Under the pieces are notes generated by a model, which did no database searches, had not been told where the DNA came from, and was given only the letters and a program-made list of their open reading frames with translations. This document shows positions 49,836-61,018 of a stretch of DNA of 64,000 bases, piece after piece (the stretch's first letter is position 1; each line of letters opens with the position of its first letter). Source of the stretch: Chlorops oryzae (lineage: Eukaryota > Arthropoda > Insecta > Diptera > Chloropidae); contig CM035806.1 of NCBI GenBank assembly GCA_020466095.1, positions 162,497,879-162,561,878 of the forward strand, written 5' to 3'. Position numbers and translations under genes: made by a program.

Positions 49836-50229
49836 CCTTTTCACAGCCCCTGTACCCTAACAGGTACACACGGGTAATTATCATAAAAACGGCCGTCATA
49901 CAAAAAAAAAAAAAGTTTCTTGATGTAAAATTTTCATACACTTTCATGAACATTAACAAAAAGGGTCAAAAAATTTAAATTTTCATACGATTTTGATGAG
50001 ATTTTGGGCTTATGTCCTTAATTTAAATGACCGCATCACTCTTTATAGAATTTCTTCTTCCTCATCTGATATCCTCGACACCTAGTCGAACATAGGAGCT
50101 CATATGATGGAATTTTGTAAAAACATATAAAAGGTTCCCCTTTCAAAAAATACAAAGAAAATGAGGAAATTTCATGCTAAAAAGCCATTTTCAGACATTC
50201 TAAACGGAAATAATCTAGCAATGAAAGGG
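49836..50229. mobile_element. Possible piggyBac-type MITE
   Basis: The right end AATGAAAGGG abuts TTAA (50230-50233). The left end CCTTTTCACAGCCCC abuts TCAA (49832-49835), which would be a mutated TTAA. A GTACCC / GGTACAC imperfect hairpin follows the left end. TTAA targets with CCCT-type ends indicate piggyBac; the end match is short, so this is tentative. Confidence 0.42.
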
Positions 50230-50233
50230 TTAA

Positions 50234-51771
50234 AATAAAGAAAATAAGAACCACAAATTCGCGAAACGATTTTTAATTGCCGCAACTGAATTGAGCACTT
50301 AATTAGACAAATCTCTAACAAATTTTCTTGGCCCTCTCGGGCAAATCGAAATGTAAACACACCGGACACAAATGTCATTACAAATGACAGCCCAACAAGA
50401 TGGCAATGACGCGCTCACACATAAGCTCATTCGGAGTTATGGCAACGGTATAAATAAGTACGAAGAAAGAAAGAGAGAAAAAAAAAACAAAGAACGAGCC
50501 AAATGACAGCATCAGACGATAGTGGACAGTTGGCCGTTGGACAGCCGACGCTCGTAATGCCACGGTATATGTCAATAAACTGTCAAAGGATTATAATTAA
50601 AACTTCACAATTCGCATAAAAATTGTTTATAAGTCTCTAAATTGTATGGCAATGCCATCGCCGACGCTATTGCCACCACCAATCATTATTACGTTTTCAA
50701 CTGCCAATTTCCAGCGTCAGGTTGCTTTGTCCTCGTCGTAATCATACGCGCTGTCGCAATTCGCTGGTTAAATGCCTCGCTGCTACGGTCGTGAGTTGTA
50801 CGTTTCGTCCTCTGAACGCGTCTGCGGACCGTCCGACTTAGAACCGAACGAATAAAGACGCCATGCGAGCGAGTGCAATCGTGCACTCTGCTATTAAAGC
50901 AACAAATCAAAGCATCTATCGAATCGTGTAGGCAAGTGAGAGATGCGATCCACAGCGTTTTGTCCCATTCGAGTGCATTCATAATTGCTGGTTAGCAATC
51001 AGCTTCGTTTGCTCTAAGCCCGCTCAATTTGTATCGACTTAGAAATAATGTTTTGTAGGTACATATCTATGTATGTATGTAGTGTATGTACATTCATCCT
51101 GCTCGCCTCCGTGCCATCGATAGTTACAGTGGTTAACGAGACAATTTGATGGACTGTGCGCTTTGAGTGTGAATATACGATCCTACTTACATACATACAT
51201 GTATGCATATGAATTTGGCTTTCAATTTTCATATCAGTGTAAGTTGATAGCTTAAATTTTATAGCTGGGTTATTCCATGCTAGACGGACGGTTCTACATG
51301 TCGCATCCGTTACGGTATTTTTTGTGGCCATTCCGAGCAGAAATCACCATGTTCTTTCAGTGCCAAACTGTTTTTAAACGCTTTCAAAATCTTATATTCT
51401 TGAGAATCGCATCCTTTTATTTTTATTAGGTACCCGAAAATTTTGTATTTCTGAGCTAAGACCAGAAAAATATTATAACAAAGGATGCGTTGTATAGGGC
51501 CGAATGTCTTACGGGGAATTGCCTTTCTTCGATTATAAATATTATTTATAATTTCCCCGTAAACGTGAATTCTTCGTTCGAGTCGATTGCGTTAAGGGTG
51601 TTTGAAGAACGTCAAAAGTTAAAGAAACTATAAGACGAAGAAGACGTGAATGTGATCTTCTTCTTTCATTTTCCCTCCCTTTAACAACAACACCAGAAAT
51701 CCATAGATATATGTATGTAAGTCTTAACTGTACACTATGCTATCGCTCCCTACTCCTGCTTTAAGCGCTCT
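50234..51771. other. Unannotated stretch
   Basis: No gene was recognised. A small hairpin (TTACGGGGAAtt ... aaTTTCCCCGTAA) lies at about 51508-51562. ATGT and ACAT tracts occur near 51070 and 51185. Frames are short and without domains. Confidence 0.42.
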
Positions 51772-53034
51772 TTAACCCTTTCGTGCCCAATGTTGTATAT
51801 AAGCAACATTCGAACGTCCTCCTTCTTTTTGCAGCTACGCCTATGTGATGCAGAAAAATTTTTTGATTTTAATAAAGTGTCGTCGATTAATTGTCTAAGA
51901 AAAGAATACGTTACAATTTTTCAAAGAGAATCCTTTTATTTCAAATTTGTTTGCCGTAGAGTGTGGACATTAGGGCTGCTCTTAACTCTATGGAGAAATT
52001 TTGTAGCGAGTTTCTGATCGGTCTCAGGGTCCAGAAGTGTTCCATTAGACATGGAGGAGAAACGTGAGAAATTTGGAGGCAATTGGATAACGGGAACCCG
52101 TGGCAGTTTTCAATTGAAGTTTGGGAAATTGGCAAAAATAGAGAGGAAACGGCCCTTAACTCCCCACAAGGCGCCCCTACGGATATATAACGTATGGTCA
52201 ACCCCCATTATTTTTTTACTCCGAACATTTTTTCTGAACAAACCTACCCCCTATCTCCCCTCCTTAAGGGGGCTCCCATACAAAAATAATTTTTTAAAAA
52301 CTTTTACCCCCATCTTCCTAACTAGCCCCAGAGTGCTCCTAGAGGAGTCAAATGTATGACCGACCCCCATTAACTTTGTCCCCCTAACATTTTCTCCGAA
52401 CATACTTAACCTCTATCTGGCCCCCCTTAAGGGGGCTCCCATATAAAACTACCTTAATTTGAGCAAAAATTCATACAAAATGGCCGTCACTACAGTCAAA
52501 CCCCTCCTAGGGGGCTGACATATATGACCGACCCCCATTATTTTTTTACCCCAAACATTTTCTTCAAACATACCTACCCTCTATCTCCCCTCGTTAGGGG
52601 GGTCCACATACAAAATTAGGCTTAAATTAAAGAAAAATGCCTCACGAACTTCAATCTATAATATAGATGTAGTAGGAACAAGAAAGAGCATGTTCAGCAT
52701 GCATATTCGAAAAATTTACAAAATTACCTTTTAAACGAGCCTAATATGAAGAATATTGGATTAGTTTTTGATGTGTTTTAATAATATGATATATTTTATT
52801 ACCTTTTTTTTTTAACTGAATTTTGGGTTCCATCCCCTAACTGGCCAAATAATGACCCTAGTAGAATAAAAATATATTTTCGAGTCAAATGCCGCAAACC
52901 TCAATTTATGACGAGTTTTTTGAGACTATAACCATTAAAATCGGTTAGTAGTTTCTATTCATAAAATTAATTCAAAACAAATATTTTTTGAAACGCATTA
53001 TTCACTGTTTTTACGTTCGTTTCTTGAGTCTTTG

Positions 53035-53084
53035 CATGCGTACAGACCGAGAGAGCCATGCGTACAGACCGAGAGAGACATGCG
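53035..53084. repeat. Loop of the foldback: 22-bp tandem repeat
   Basis: CATGCGTACAGACCGAGAGA plus two bases is present twice (53035-53056 and 53057-53078), followed by CATGCG. It forms the only non-palindromic centre between the two long arms, so it would be the loop of the extruded hairpin. Confidence 0.85.
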
Positions 53085-53452
53085 AAGACCTAAGAAACGA
53101 ACGTGAAAACAGTGAATAATGCGTTTCAAAAAATATTTGTTTTGAATTAATTTTATGAATAGAAACCACTAACCGATTTTAGTGGTTATAGTCTCAAAAA
53201 AGTCGTCATAGATTGAGGTTTGCGGCATTTGACTAGAACATTTATTTTTTTGTACTAGGGTCATTATTTGGCCAATTAGGGGATGGAACCCAAAATTCAG
53301 TTTTAAAAAAAGGTAATAATTATAACATATTACTATAACATACCAAAAACGAATCCAATATTCTTCGTATTAGGCTGGTTTAAAAGGTAATTTTGTAAAT
53401 TTTTCGAATATGCATGCTAAACATGCTCTTTCTTGTTCCTAAGGCATCTATA

Positions 53453-54718
53453 TTAGGTATAGTAAAAAGAAATCCATTATTTTTGCATTAAATTGAGGGC
53501 TTTATTTAAGATAGTTAGAATGACCCGATATAGGTCAAATATGCGCCGTTTTGTTCGATAACTTGTTGCCATTTTAAAGGTAATTTCATTATGCCTCTCT
53601 CATAGAAGCCCTCGTTCCTATTAGCAAAAAATTGAGACAGTCGAATTTCAGAAGCCTCTCTTGAAGCGAATGTTTCACCAGCAAAATTGTTCGCCATGGA
53701 CAGGAACAGATGGTAATCACTTGGTGCCAGGTCCGGACTATAAGGTGGATGCAGAAGAACCTCCCAACCAAACTTCCGGAGCTTCTGGCGAGTCACTATC
53801 GATGTGTGTGGCCTGGCGTTGTCCTGATGGAACACAATTCCTCTCCTATTGGCCAAAGCTGGCCGCTTATGGGCGATTGCTTCCTTCAGACGGTCCAATT
53901 GTTGACAGTAGAGTTCCGAGTTAAGAGTTTTGCCGTATGGGAGCAGCTCATAGTAGATAATTCCCTGCCAATCCCACCAAACACACAGCAAAACCTTCCT
54001 GGCCGTCAATTCTGGTTCACCGTGTTTCGACCACGACCGTTTTCGCTTGACGTTGTCGTAAGTGACCCACTTTTCATCACCAGTCACCAACCGCTTCAGA
54101 AATGGGTCGATTTTGTTGCGGTTCAGCAGCGATTCGCAGATGGAAATTCGGTCTATGAGGTTTTTTGCGTTAACTCGTGTGGCACCCATACATCGAGCTT
54201 CTTTGTGTATCCAGCCTTATTCAAATGGTTCCAAACGGTTTTTTGTGCAATCTTTAGCTCTTTTGCAATCGAAACAGTGCTAACATGACGGTCGGACTCG
54301 ATAATTTCCATGATTTTATCGACATTTTCGACAATTGGCCTTCCAGTGCGTGGTGCATCCTTGACAACGAAGTTACCGGAACGGAATCGACGAAACCAAA
54401 ATTGCGCATGATTGGCTGTTACAGTATCAGGTCCATAAACGCTATTCACATTTTCAGCCGCCTGGCTTGCGTTTTCTCCCTTATCGAAGAAAAACTGTAA
54501 AATGTAGCGAATTTTCTCTTTGCTGATGTCCATCTTTGACAAGCTCTCAAACAAAACTGAATCAATCAATCAAAAAAGTGTCAAAAAAGCTTTTTTAGTA
54601 GGAACTGTCATCTTTCTAATGCCCCCTAGCGGACCATGATCGGACTTATACAACGTCAGATGCAGATAAATAACGCCATCTATTGGAAAAATAATGGATT
54701 TCTTTTTACTACACCTAA
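53453..54718 (-). mobile_element. mariner element, mellifera-like, nearly full length
   Basis: The 1266-bp element has inverted ends beginning TTAGGTRTAGTAAAAAGAAA, ~35 bp with two mismatches. It is flanked by TA at 53451-53452 and 54719-54720. It lies in the right arm of the foldback; the undisturbed left arm shows the same sequence uninterrupted. The transposase gene is on the minus strand and broken by one frameshift. The length is that of an autonomous mariner, so it is a recently dead or possibly trans-mobilisable copy. Confidence 0.95.
53515..54533 (-). pseudogene. mariner transposase, frameshifted
   Basis: It catalyses cut-and-paste transposition at TA. From ATG 54533, residues 1-124 form the DNA-binding half (two HTH motifs, a TGRP linker at 63-66 and WVPHEL at 116-121). 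The frame then shifts at the T6 run (54161-54166 on the + strand) and ends at a TAG. The catalytic half continues in the next frame to 53515, with TGDEKW, HQDNARPH and YSPDLAPSDYHLF, giving a D,D34D triad (34 residues between the second and third Asp). First-to-second Asp spacing is 85 rather than 93 as in Mos1, which suggests an in-frame loss of ~8 residues near GEPELTARK. The pattern most resembles the mellifera subfamily. Confidence 0.93.
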
Positions 54719-55743
54719 TATTATAGATTGAAGTTCGTGAGGCATTTTTCTTTAATTTAAGCCTAATTTTGTATGGGGACCCCCCTAACGAGGGGAGATA
54801 GAGGGTAGGTATGTTTGAAGAAAATGTTTGGGGTAAAAAAATAATGGGGGTCGGTCATATATATTAGCCCCCTAGGAGGGGTTTGACTGTAGTGACGGCC
54901 ATTTTGTATGAATTTTTGCTCAAATTAAGGTAGTTTTATATGGGAGCCCCCTTAAGGGGGGGAGATAGAGGTTAAGTATGTTCGGAGAAAATGTTAGAAG
55001 GGACAAAGTTAATGGGGGTCGGTCATACATTTGACTCCTCTAGGAGCAATCTGGGGCTAGTTAGGAAGATGGGGGGAAAAGTTTTTAAAAAATTATTTTT
55101 TTATGGGAGCCCCCTTAAGGAGGGGAGATAGGGGGTAGGTTTGTTCAGAAAAAATGTTCGGAGTAAAAAAATAATGGGGGTTGGCCATACGTTATATATC
55201 CGTAGGGGCGCCTTGTGGGGAGTTAAGGGCCGTTTCCTCTCTATTTTTGCCAATTTCCCAAACTTCAATTGAAAACTGCCACGGGTTCCCGTTATCCGAT
55301 TGCTTCCAAATTTCTCACGTTTCTCCTCCATGTCCAATGGAACACTTCTGGACCCTGAGACCGATTGAAATTCCATTTCGGGAATTAAGAGCAGCCCTAG
55401 TGGACATGTAGAAAATAGTTAAAATTTTGAATATTTTCAAAGGTAATGACTTTATAGTAATTGGTTATTTTGATTAAAAATAATTTTGATTACTATTCAT
55501 TTTTGCAGACTTGAAGCGCAAATATAACAAAAAATGAGGAAAAATAAAATTTTTGTAATTTTGTTGGTTGTTCAAAAAGTTATAGGCCTTTTTCTGTTTG
55601 GAGATAATTTATTTCAGCACCAATATGATGGATCAAAACAACTCAAAACTTCGCCTGGTTCAACAACTCACCATCACCTTTCGTTTTGAGTCGAAAATAA
55701 TGGTACTAGACAGCAGGTTAAAATTCGGGGCTGAGAGGGTTAA

Positions 55744-57397
55744 GACCTTACATTATGCCCAACTCTTTTATTTAACATAATTGTATTACCAAGCTCTGCA
55801 TAAGTCTCCACTATCTTAACTTAGGTACATATGTATGTAACTGTATTTAAATAGTCTTTCGATCTCTAAGCTTCTCTTCATTTTGTTTTCTGGAACTCTA
55901 AGCTCATATGATTTTTGATTTCTTTCAATTTTTCCCACTTAAATTTATTTCTCTACACTTTTCTCCACCTTTCTCCACTGCTCTTTACTTCTACACACTT
56001 CTCTCCACGTCTCTCCAATTCTCTCCACTTCTCTCCACGTCTCTCCAATTCTCTTCACTTCTACCAGCTTCTCTCCCAACCCCTCAAATTCGTGTGTGAT
56101 TGCATTTTATTTTATAATTAAGCATGTCTACACAACTCTCCATTGCTTTCAACTCAACGAGTTCAGTTCTTAATTTGCTGCTTTGCTTTTAATTAAATAA
56201 GACATGTAATCCTGTAAGCATCTAACCATTTCTTGAGGATTCTTGAGAATAACCCAATTAATGTTGCGTAAAGTGATGGGGCGGGAGAAGGGAGAGACGG
56301 CGGGCCTTGACAAGGACAAGCTATAAGAATGAAAAGACACAAGCATGCGAATTCTGAAGAGACAGAGAACGCTGTTATCAAAACTCATAAATTCACTTTA
56401 AGCAAATCATTGCTTGAGCGCTTGCATAAATAGGCAAAATGCAGACTCGGAAGAATCCATAAGTGATCGCCGGCCACGACATGGCCACTTAGAGCCGAGA
56501 GGACCGCATTGGAGCATCATTGGATTGGATTGCATCGGATTGAATGGGATCGCTTCGCTTGGTTGTCGTTTTGCTTCGTTTCGCTGCGTTTTTCTATCAC
56601 GCACGTGCTTTTAATTTTTATCCTAGACAAAGTGACGTGTGTTCTAGATAGGAGCCTTAAATAGCGACGCTCGTGAAGTGGCTGAGCTTATGTGCTTACA
56701 GAAATTCATGAGATGCAATTCATTTGCGCTAAGATTACAAGCGACGGATGCGGCAATTTTGTTTCCAAGGATGGACGTAAACACATCTAGCGCTTTATTT
56801 GCCTTTCAACAGGCTCTCCTCCCTCCCTCTCTTTCTCGAACTCTAACTCAATCTCTCTCGCTCCATCTTTCTATCTCTCTCTCTCTCTCTCTCTCTCCCA
56901 CTTGCGTATACCGCTGTATTTTTATTTTATTTCCTTGCAGTTTATTCCCATCAATTCATGACTTTTTTTTTCTCTTATGTCCAAATTATCTTCTCTTTTC
57001 AATGAGTCTTCTACCGGTTGTCCATTCTTTCAACCATTTGGCCTAGAATCCATCCTTATCGCTTTTAAAATACATACACAAAAAAAAAGAAAAGAAAATA
57101 AAACAGGGAAAACAGTAGGAAAGAGAAAAGAGCACGAACAGAATTGTGTATTGATGAAGACTATCGTCCACAAACTCAGCTCTCCTCTCAGATAATTTCT
57201 TTCCTCATCCTTTGCTCTTGAGCTCTTTTACATATCATACTTTAAAGAGGATTCCAGTTTATTAGGATTATGATGAATAAAATCGTTTACACTGAGAAAG
57301 AAATTACATTGATTTGTAAGAGTTATAAAATATTTCGCTAAGTTTTTATTTCAAATATAGCAACGCTGGGAGTTTATATTTTTCTAGCTGTAAAATG
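55744..57397. other. Unannotated stretch
   Basis: Includes a CTCCACTTCTCTCCACGTCT tandem run (about 55950-56075) and a short (CT)n run (56865-56900). Frames are short and lack domains. No gene recognised. Confidence 0.42.
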
Positions 57398-58215
57398 AAA
57401 TCGTCTCTCTCTCCCTCCCTCTCCCTCCCTCTCCATCCCTCTGCCTCCTCTCCATCCCCTCCTCCCTCCCTACCCTCCCTCTACCTCCCTCACCCTCCCT
57501 CTACCTCCCTCTCCCACCCTCTCCCCTCCCTCCCTCTCCCTCTGCCTCCCTCTCCCTCCCTCTCCCTCCCTCACCCTCCCTCTACCACCCTCACCCTCCC
57601 TCTACCTCCCTCACCCTCCCTCTACCTCCCTCTCCCACCCTCTACCTCCCTCTCCCACCCTCTCCCTCCCTCTCCCCTCCCTCTCCCTCCCTCTCCCTCC
57701 CTCTTCCTCCCCCACCGACTCTCTCCATCCCTCTCCTTCCCTCTCCCTCCCCTCCTTCCTCACCCACCCTTTCCCACCCTCTCTCTCCTTCGCTCTCTCT
57801 CTCGCTCACTCTCTCTTACCCCCTCTCTGTTTCTTCCTCTCCCTCCCTCTCCCACCCTCTACCTCCCTCTACCACCCTCTCCCACCCTCTCCCACCCTTT
57901 ACCTCCCTTTCCCTCCCTCTCCCTCCCTCTCCATCCCTCTCCGCCCCTCTCCATCCCTCTGCCACAATCTCCCTCCCTCTCTCTCCCCCCTCTCTCTATC
58001 TCCCTCTCCCTACCTCTCCCACCCTCTCCCTCTCTCTCCCACCCTTTTCCTCCCTCTCTCTCTCCTTCACTCACTCTCTCCCACACTCTCTCTCACCCCC
58101 TCTCTTTTTCGCCCTCTCTTTCTCTCTGTCTCCCTCTTTCTCCCTCTCTTTCTCTCTGTCTCCCTCTCTTTCTCCCTCTATCTCTCTGTCTCCCTCTCTT
58201 ACGCGCTCACTCTCT
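57398..58215. repeat. CT-rich array with 10-bp unit CCCTCCCTCT
   Basis: A polypyrimidine tract of ~820 bp. The first ~300 bp keep exact 10-bp phase with variants (TCTCCCTCCC, TCACCCTCCC, TCTACCTCCC). Later parts are less regular and pass into CTCTCTCTGTCT. The 293-codon Ser/Pro/Leu frame is a repeat translation, not a mucin-like gene. Confidence 0.95.
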
Positions 58216-58313
58216 CATGGCTGTAAAGGTAAATTGTTCGTTAGCTCAAGTTAGATACAGAAACCTCAGTTCATGATCCAAAAACTTCTGAAACACAAAC
58301 CAATACACATATA

Positions 58314-58486
58314 CCGTACACTCTCTCTTAACCGGACACCTAGGGGACCCGATAAATATGCCCGCTTAACAAAGTGGTCCATTTAGGAGGAAGCTTTTTG
58401 AGAATCCGCGATTCTAGAGCATTACCAAAAATTCCTTAATAGGGGTGTCCGCTTAAGATTAGTGTCCGCAAGGGGGGAGTACACTG
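58314..58486. mobile_element. Tigger-type MITE, degraded
   Basis: Left CCGTACACTCTCTCTTAACC and right CAGTGTACTCCCCCCTTGC (reverse complement) are imperfect inverted ends bordering GGACACC / GTGTCCGC motifs. The GTCCGCTTAAG motif is also at 39856-39906 and partly at 12290. The target duplication cannot be read, so the boundaries are approximate. Confidence 0.42.
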
Positions 58487-59135
58487 AATTATACTTATAC
58501 ATATGTTATATGTATACATACATACATACATATTGTGTGAACATGTTTGAACGAAATAAAGCGAATAAAAGAAACAAAAATTGTGCCTCAATTGTGTGAA
58601 CAGCCTCGGTACCATGAAAAAGCCTTTTGAAAAACTTGACTTTTACTTAAAACTCAGTAGAATATTTTCTCTCAGTGTGGCTACTGACATCTTAGCAAAT
58701 AACGCGCACATACAGTATTATTTGTGGGCTTTCTGAATTGCATATGCAAAACGGCACGCACGCTGTAACACACACACATGTTCATATATGCATATGCATT
58801 CGCGAGTGTTTCTTATGTGGTCCATTTGGCTGGTCTTTAAAAGTGTTCTCGTGTTTTGTGATAGCCGCGCTATCAGTGGCCCATGGAAATAAATGTGGCC
58901 TATAGAGATTAGCAGCACCGCAAAAAGCCATATAAATCGATTGAGTTGAGCTAAAAAAGCTCACAATTCTCCTTAAGTCCACTTAACCAGCATCGTGGCT
59001 GCCTCTCCAGGTTCAGTATGCGTAGGGAAAGCAGTATTTTCCTCTGGTCGACACGTTCCTTTTTATTTTTATTTTCATTTCCTTTTTTTTTTTTGCTTCC
59101 ATTACTTCCCATTATCTTTGACAGTTTCTGGATCC

Positions 59136-59201
<66 letters not shown>

Positions 59202-60299
59202 TACTCTCCTTCTGCAGTTCCTAATACATTTTTGGGCATTTTCCTAGTTTTTTGTCTTTTCCCTCAATTTTATTTATTTCCCCCTGTCCACGCTTTTCCA
59301 TACATTTCTGAAGCTAGTAAGCTTGGCTATTACTTCTGCTGCCGTTCACTTGACTTGTTCGCGATAAGCCAACTTTTGTGCCCTTTATACATTGTACTTA
59401 TCAGTGAAAAATTCCGTAAGCTTTTTTATTCGTATTCCATACGAATATGGTATGGCTGTGACCCTGTAGGTGAGCCACAAAAAGGTATCCTAAAGCCTAA
59501 TTGGGAAATGAATGCTCACAATTTTTGGGCTTACCATCGTCGAGAGGTTAGATTAAGTTGATCGCTGTTGTCCGCCGCGTTAGTGGGAGCTTCACTTCAA
59601 AAAATTCTCTCAGTACCGTAAAAATGAGAGCAAAGCGGAGCTGGTCCATTTGGACCAAAAACGGTCCCTTTTTTTTACCATTTGGTCCGCTGGTCCCTTT
59701 ATTTTACATTTGGTCCTTTTTCATATATGTTCCTCCATATGTATAACTAACAATTTTGCAGTATAACATATAGCATGTCTTACATGCTTTGCAGTGGTTC
59801 ATCATGCTAGATAATAAGCTTTGTAGGTGTACATAAAGCGAAACAAATTCGTTGACATCACTGTTGATTGGAACTAATTATATCGATTGTCACCAGCCTA
59901 AGTACAAGATGACAATAAACTTTTTGTCTGTTAGTTTTATTTGACCAAGCTTCCTAAATTCTGTGTTGAAGAAACGAATTACAACTAGTCTAGTTTTGGT
60001 CTAGTTCCAAACGGGTTCAGAAAGGACCAGTTTTTTTAAAATTTTAGTGCTAAAATTCTTAGAATTTTTCACTTATTCTATATATAAATTTTCATCCAAA
60101 TCGGACGCCATGCATTTTTCGAATTTTTTGGGTTTTTGGTCCATAACTCTCTAAACTTCCTCTATCGGAAGCAATATTTGCATTCCAATGAAAGAAAGAA
60201 ACCGTTGGTCCTTTTTTGTTATTTTGTTCCTTTTTGTCATGTATTTTGGTCCCGAAAAATATTTTTGAGTGGCAACCGTGGCTGGAGGCTGAGTCAGAG
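58487..60299. other. Unannotated stretch, partly repeat-derived
   Basis: TGTGAACAGCC near 58590 is a scrap of the pogo-type family at 37608. A (CT)n run lies at 59139-59212. About 59640-60265 is peppered with TTTGGTCC / TGGTCCC motifs, which suggests an unclassified repeat. No gene recognised. Confidence 0.42.
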
Positions 60300-61018
60300 A
60301 AAAAGTGATATACAGAGAGAGACAGGGAGAGACAGGGAGAGACAGGGAGAGACAGGGAGAGACAGAGAGAGACAGGGAGAGACAGAGAGAGACAGAGAAG
60401 AGACAGAGAGAGACAGAGAGAGACAGAGAGAGACAGAGAGAGACAGAGAGAGACAGGAGCAGAGAGAGACAGAGAGAGACAGAGAGAGACAGAGAGAGAC
60501 AGAGAGAGACAGAGAGAGACAGAGAGAGACAGAGAGAGACAGAGAGAGACAGAGAGAGACAGAGAGAAGACGAGACAGAGAGAGACAGAGAGAGACAGAG
60601 AGAGACAGAGAGAGACAGAGAGAGACAGAGAGAGACAGAGAGAGACAAGAGACAGAGAGAGACAGAGAGAGACAGAGAGAGACAGAGAGAGACAGAGAGA
60701 GACAGAGAGAGACAGAGAGAGACAGAGAGAGACAGAGAGAGACAGGAGAGACAGGAGAGACAGAGAGAGACAGGAGAGACAGAGAGAGACAGAAGAGAGA
60801 CAGAGAGAGACAAGCAGAGAGACAGAGAGAGACAGAGAGAGACAGAGAGAGACAGAGATAGACAGATTTGAAAAACTGACGAGTACTTCTGAGACAGTAG
60901 AGTAGCTACAGAGTAAGACATGACTTTGAAGACAGAGAGGACAGAGAGAGAAGAGAGAGACTTGAGAGAGAAGGAGAGAGACAGAGAGATACAGACGGAG
61001 ACAGAGAAGAAGATCATA
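60300..61018. repeat. (AGAGAGAGAC)n array, 10-bp unit
   Basis: About 560 bp (60310-60870) of a nearly pure 10-bp unit, AGAGAGAGAC, with occasional one- or two-base slips. It is followed by a degenerate GA/GACA tail to about 61018. The Arg-Glu-Thr-Asp frames are artefacts. Confidence 0.97.

Larger units (their letters stand above)
51971..55399. mobile_element. hAT-like foldback element, near-complete palindrome
   Basis: A left arm (51971-53034) and right arm (53085-55399 without the mariner) are inverted copies of each other over ~1.05 kb, at roughly 85-95% by eye. Ends read TAGGGCTGCTCTTAA and its inverse. They are flanked by GTGGACAT at 51963-51970 and 55400-55407, an exact 8-bp target duplication. 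Each arm contains about three diverged tandem ~165-bp units (starts at 52201, 52363 and 52531 in the left arm). Ends and duplication length fit hAT, while architecture resembles Drosophila Foldback elements. It has no coding capacity of its own. The total without mariner is ~2.16 kb. Confidence 0.9.
51776..55739. mobile_element. Possible piggyBac-like element hosting the nested insertions
   Basis: TTAA at 51772-51775 is followed by CCCTTTCGTGCCC, and the right side ends in GGGGCTGAGAGGG followed by TTAA (55740-55743). The ends match at 9 of 13. Without the inner insertion it would be a ~535-bp MITE. The TTAA sites fit piggyBac, but the inverted ends are weak, so this outermost layer is the least certain. 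Confidence 0.42.

Noticed and set aside
50689..50982. 97-codon minus-strand frame from an ATG
   Set aside because: It is rich in Arg and Thr with no recognised motif, so I judged it a chance frame in GC-richer spacer.
53515..54569. mariner transposase start at 54569
   Set aside because: That start is a TTG within inter-end sequence. The ATG at 54533 fits the family N-terminus (MDISKEK).
57395..58276. 293-codon Ser/Pro/Leu frame resembling a mucin or extensin
   Set aside because: It has the 10-bp period of the CT array and three alternative open frames, as expected for a stop-free pyrimidine repeat.
60136..61017. Arg-Glu-Thr-Asp repeat frames (241-288 codons)
   Set aside because: They are translations of the AGAGAGAGAC array.
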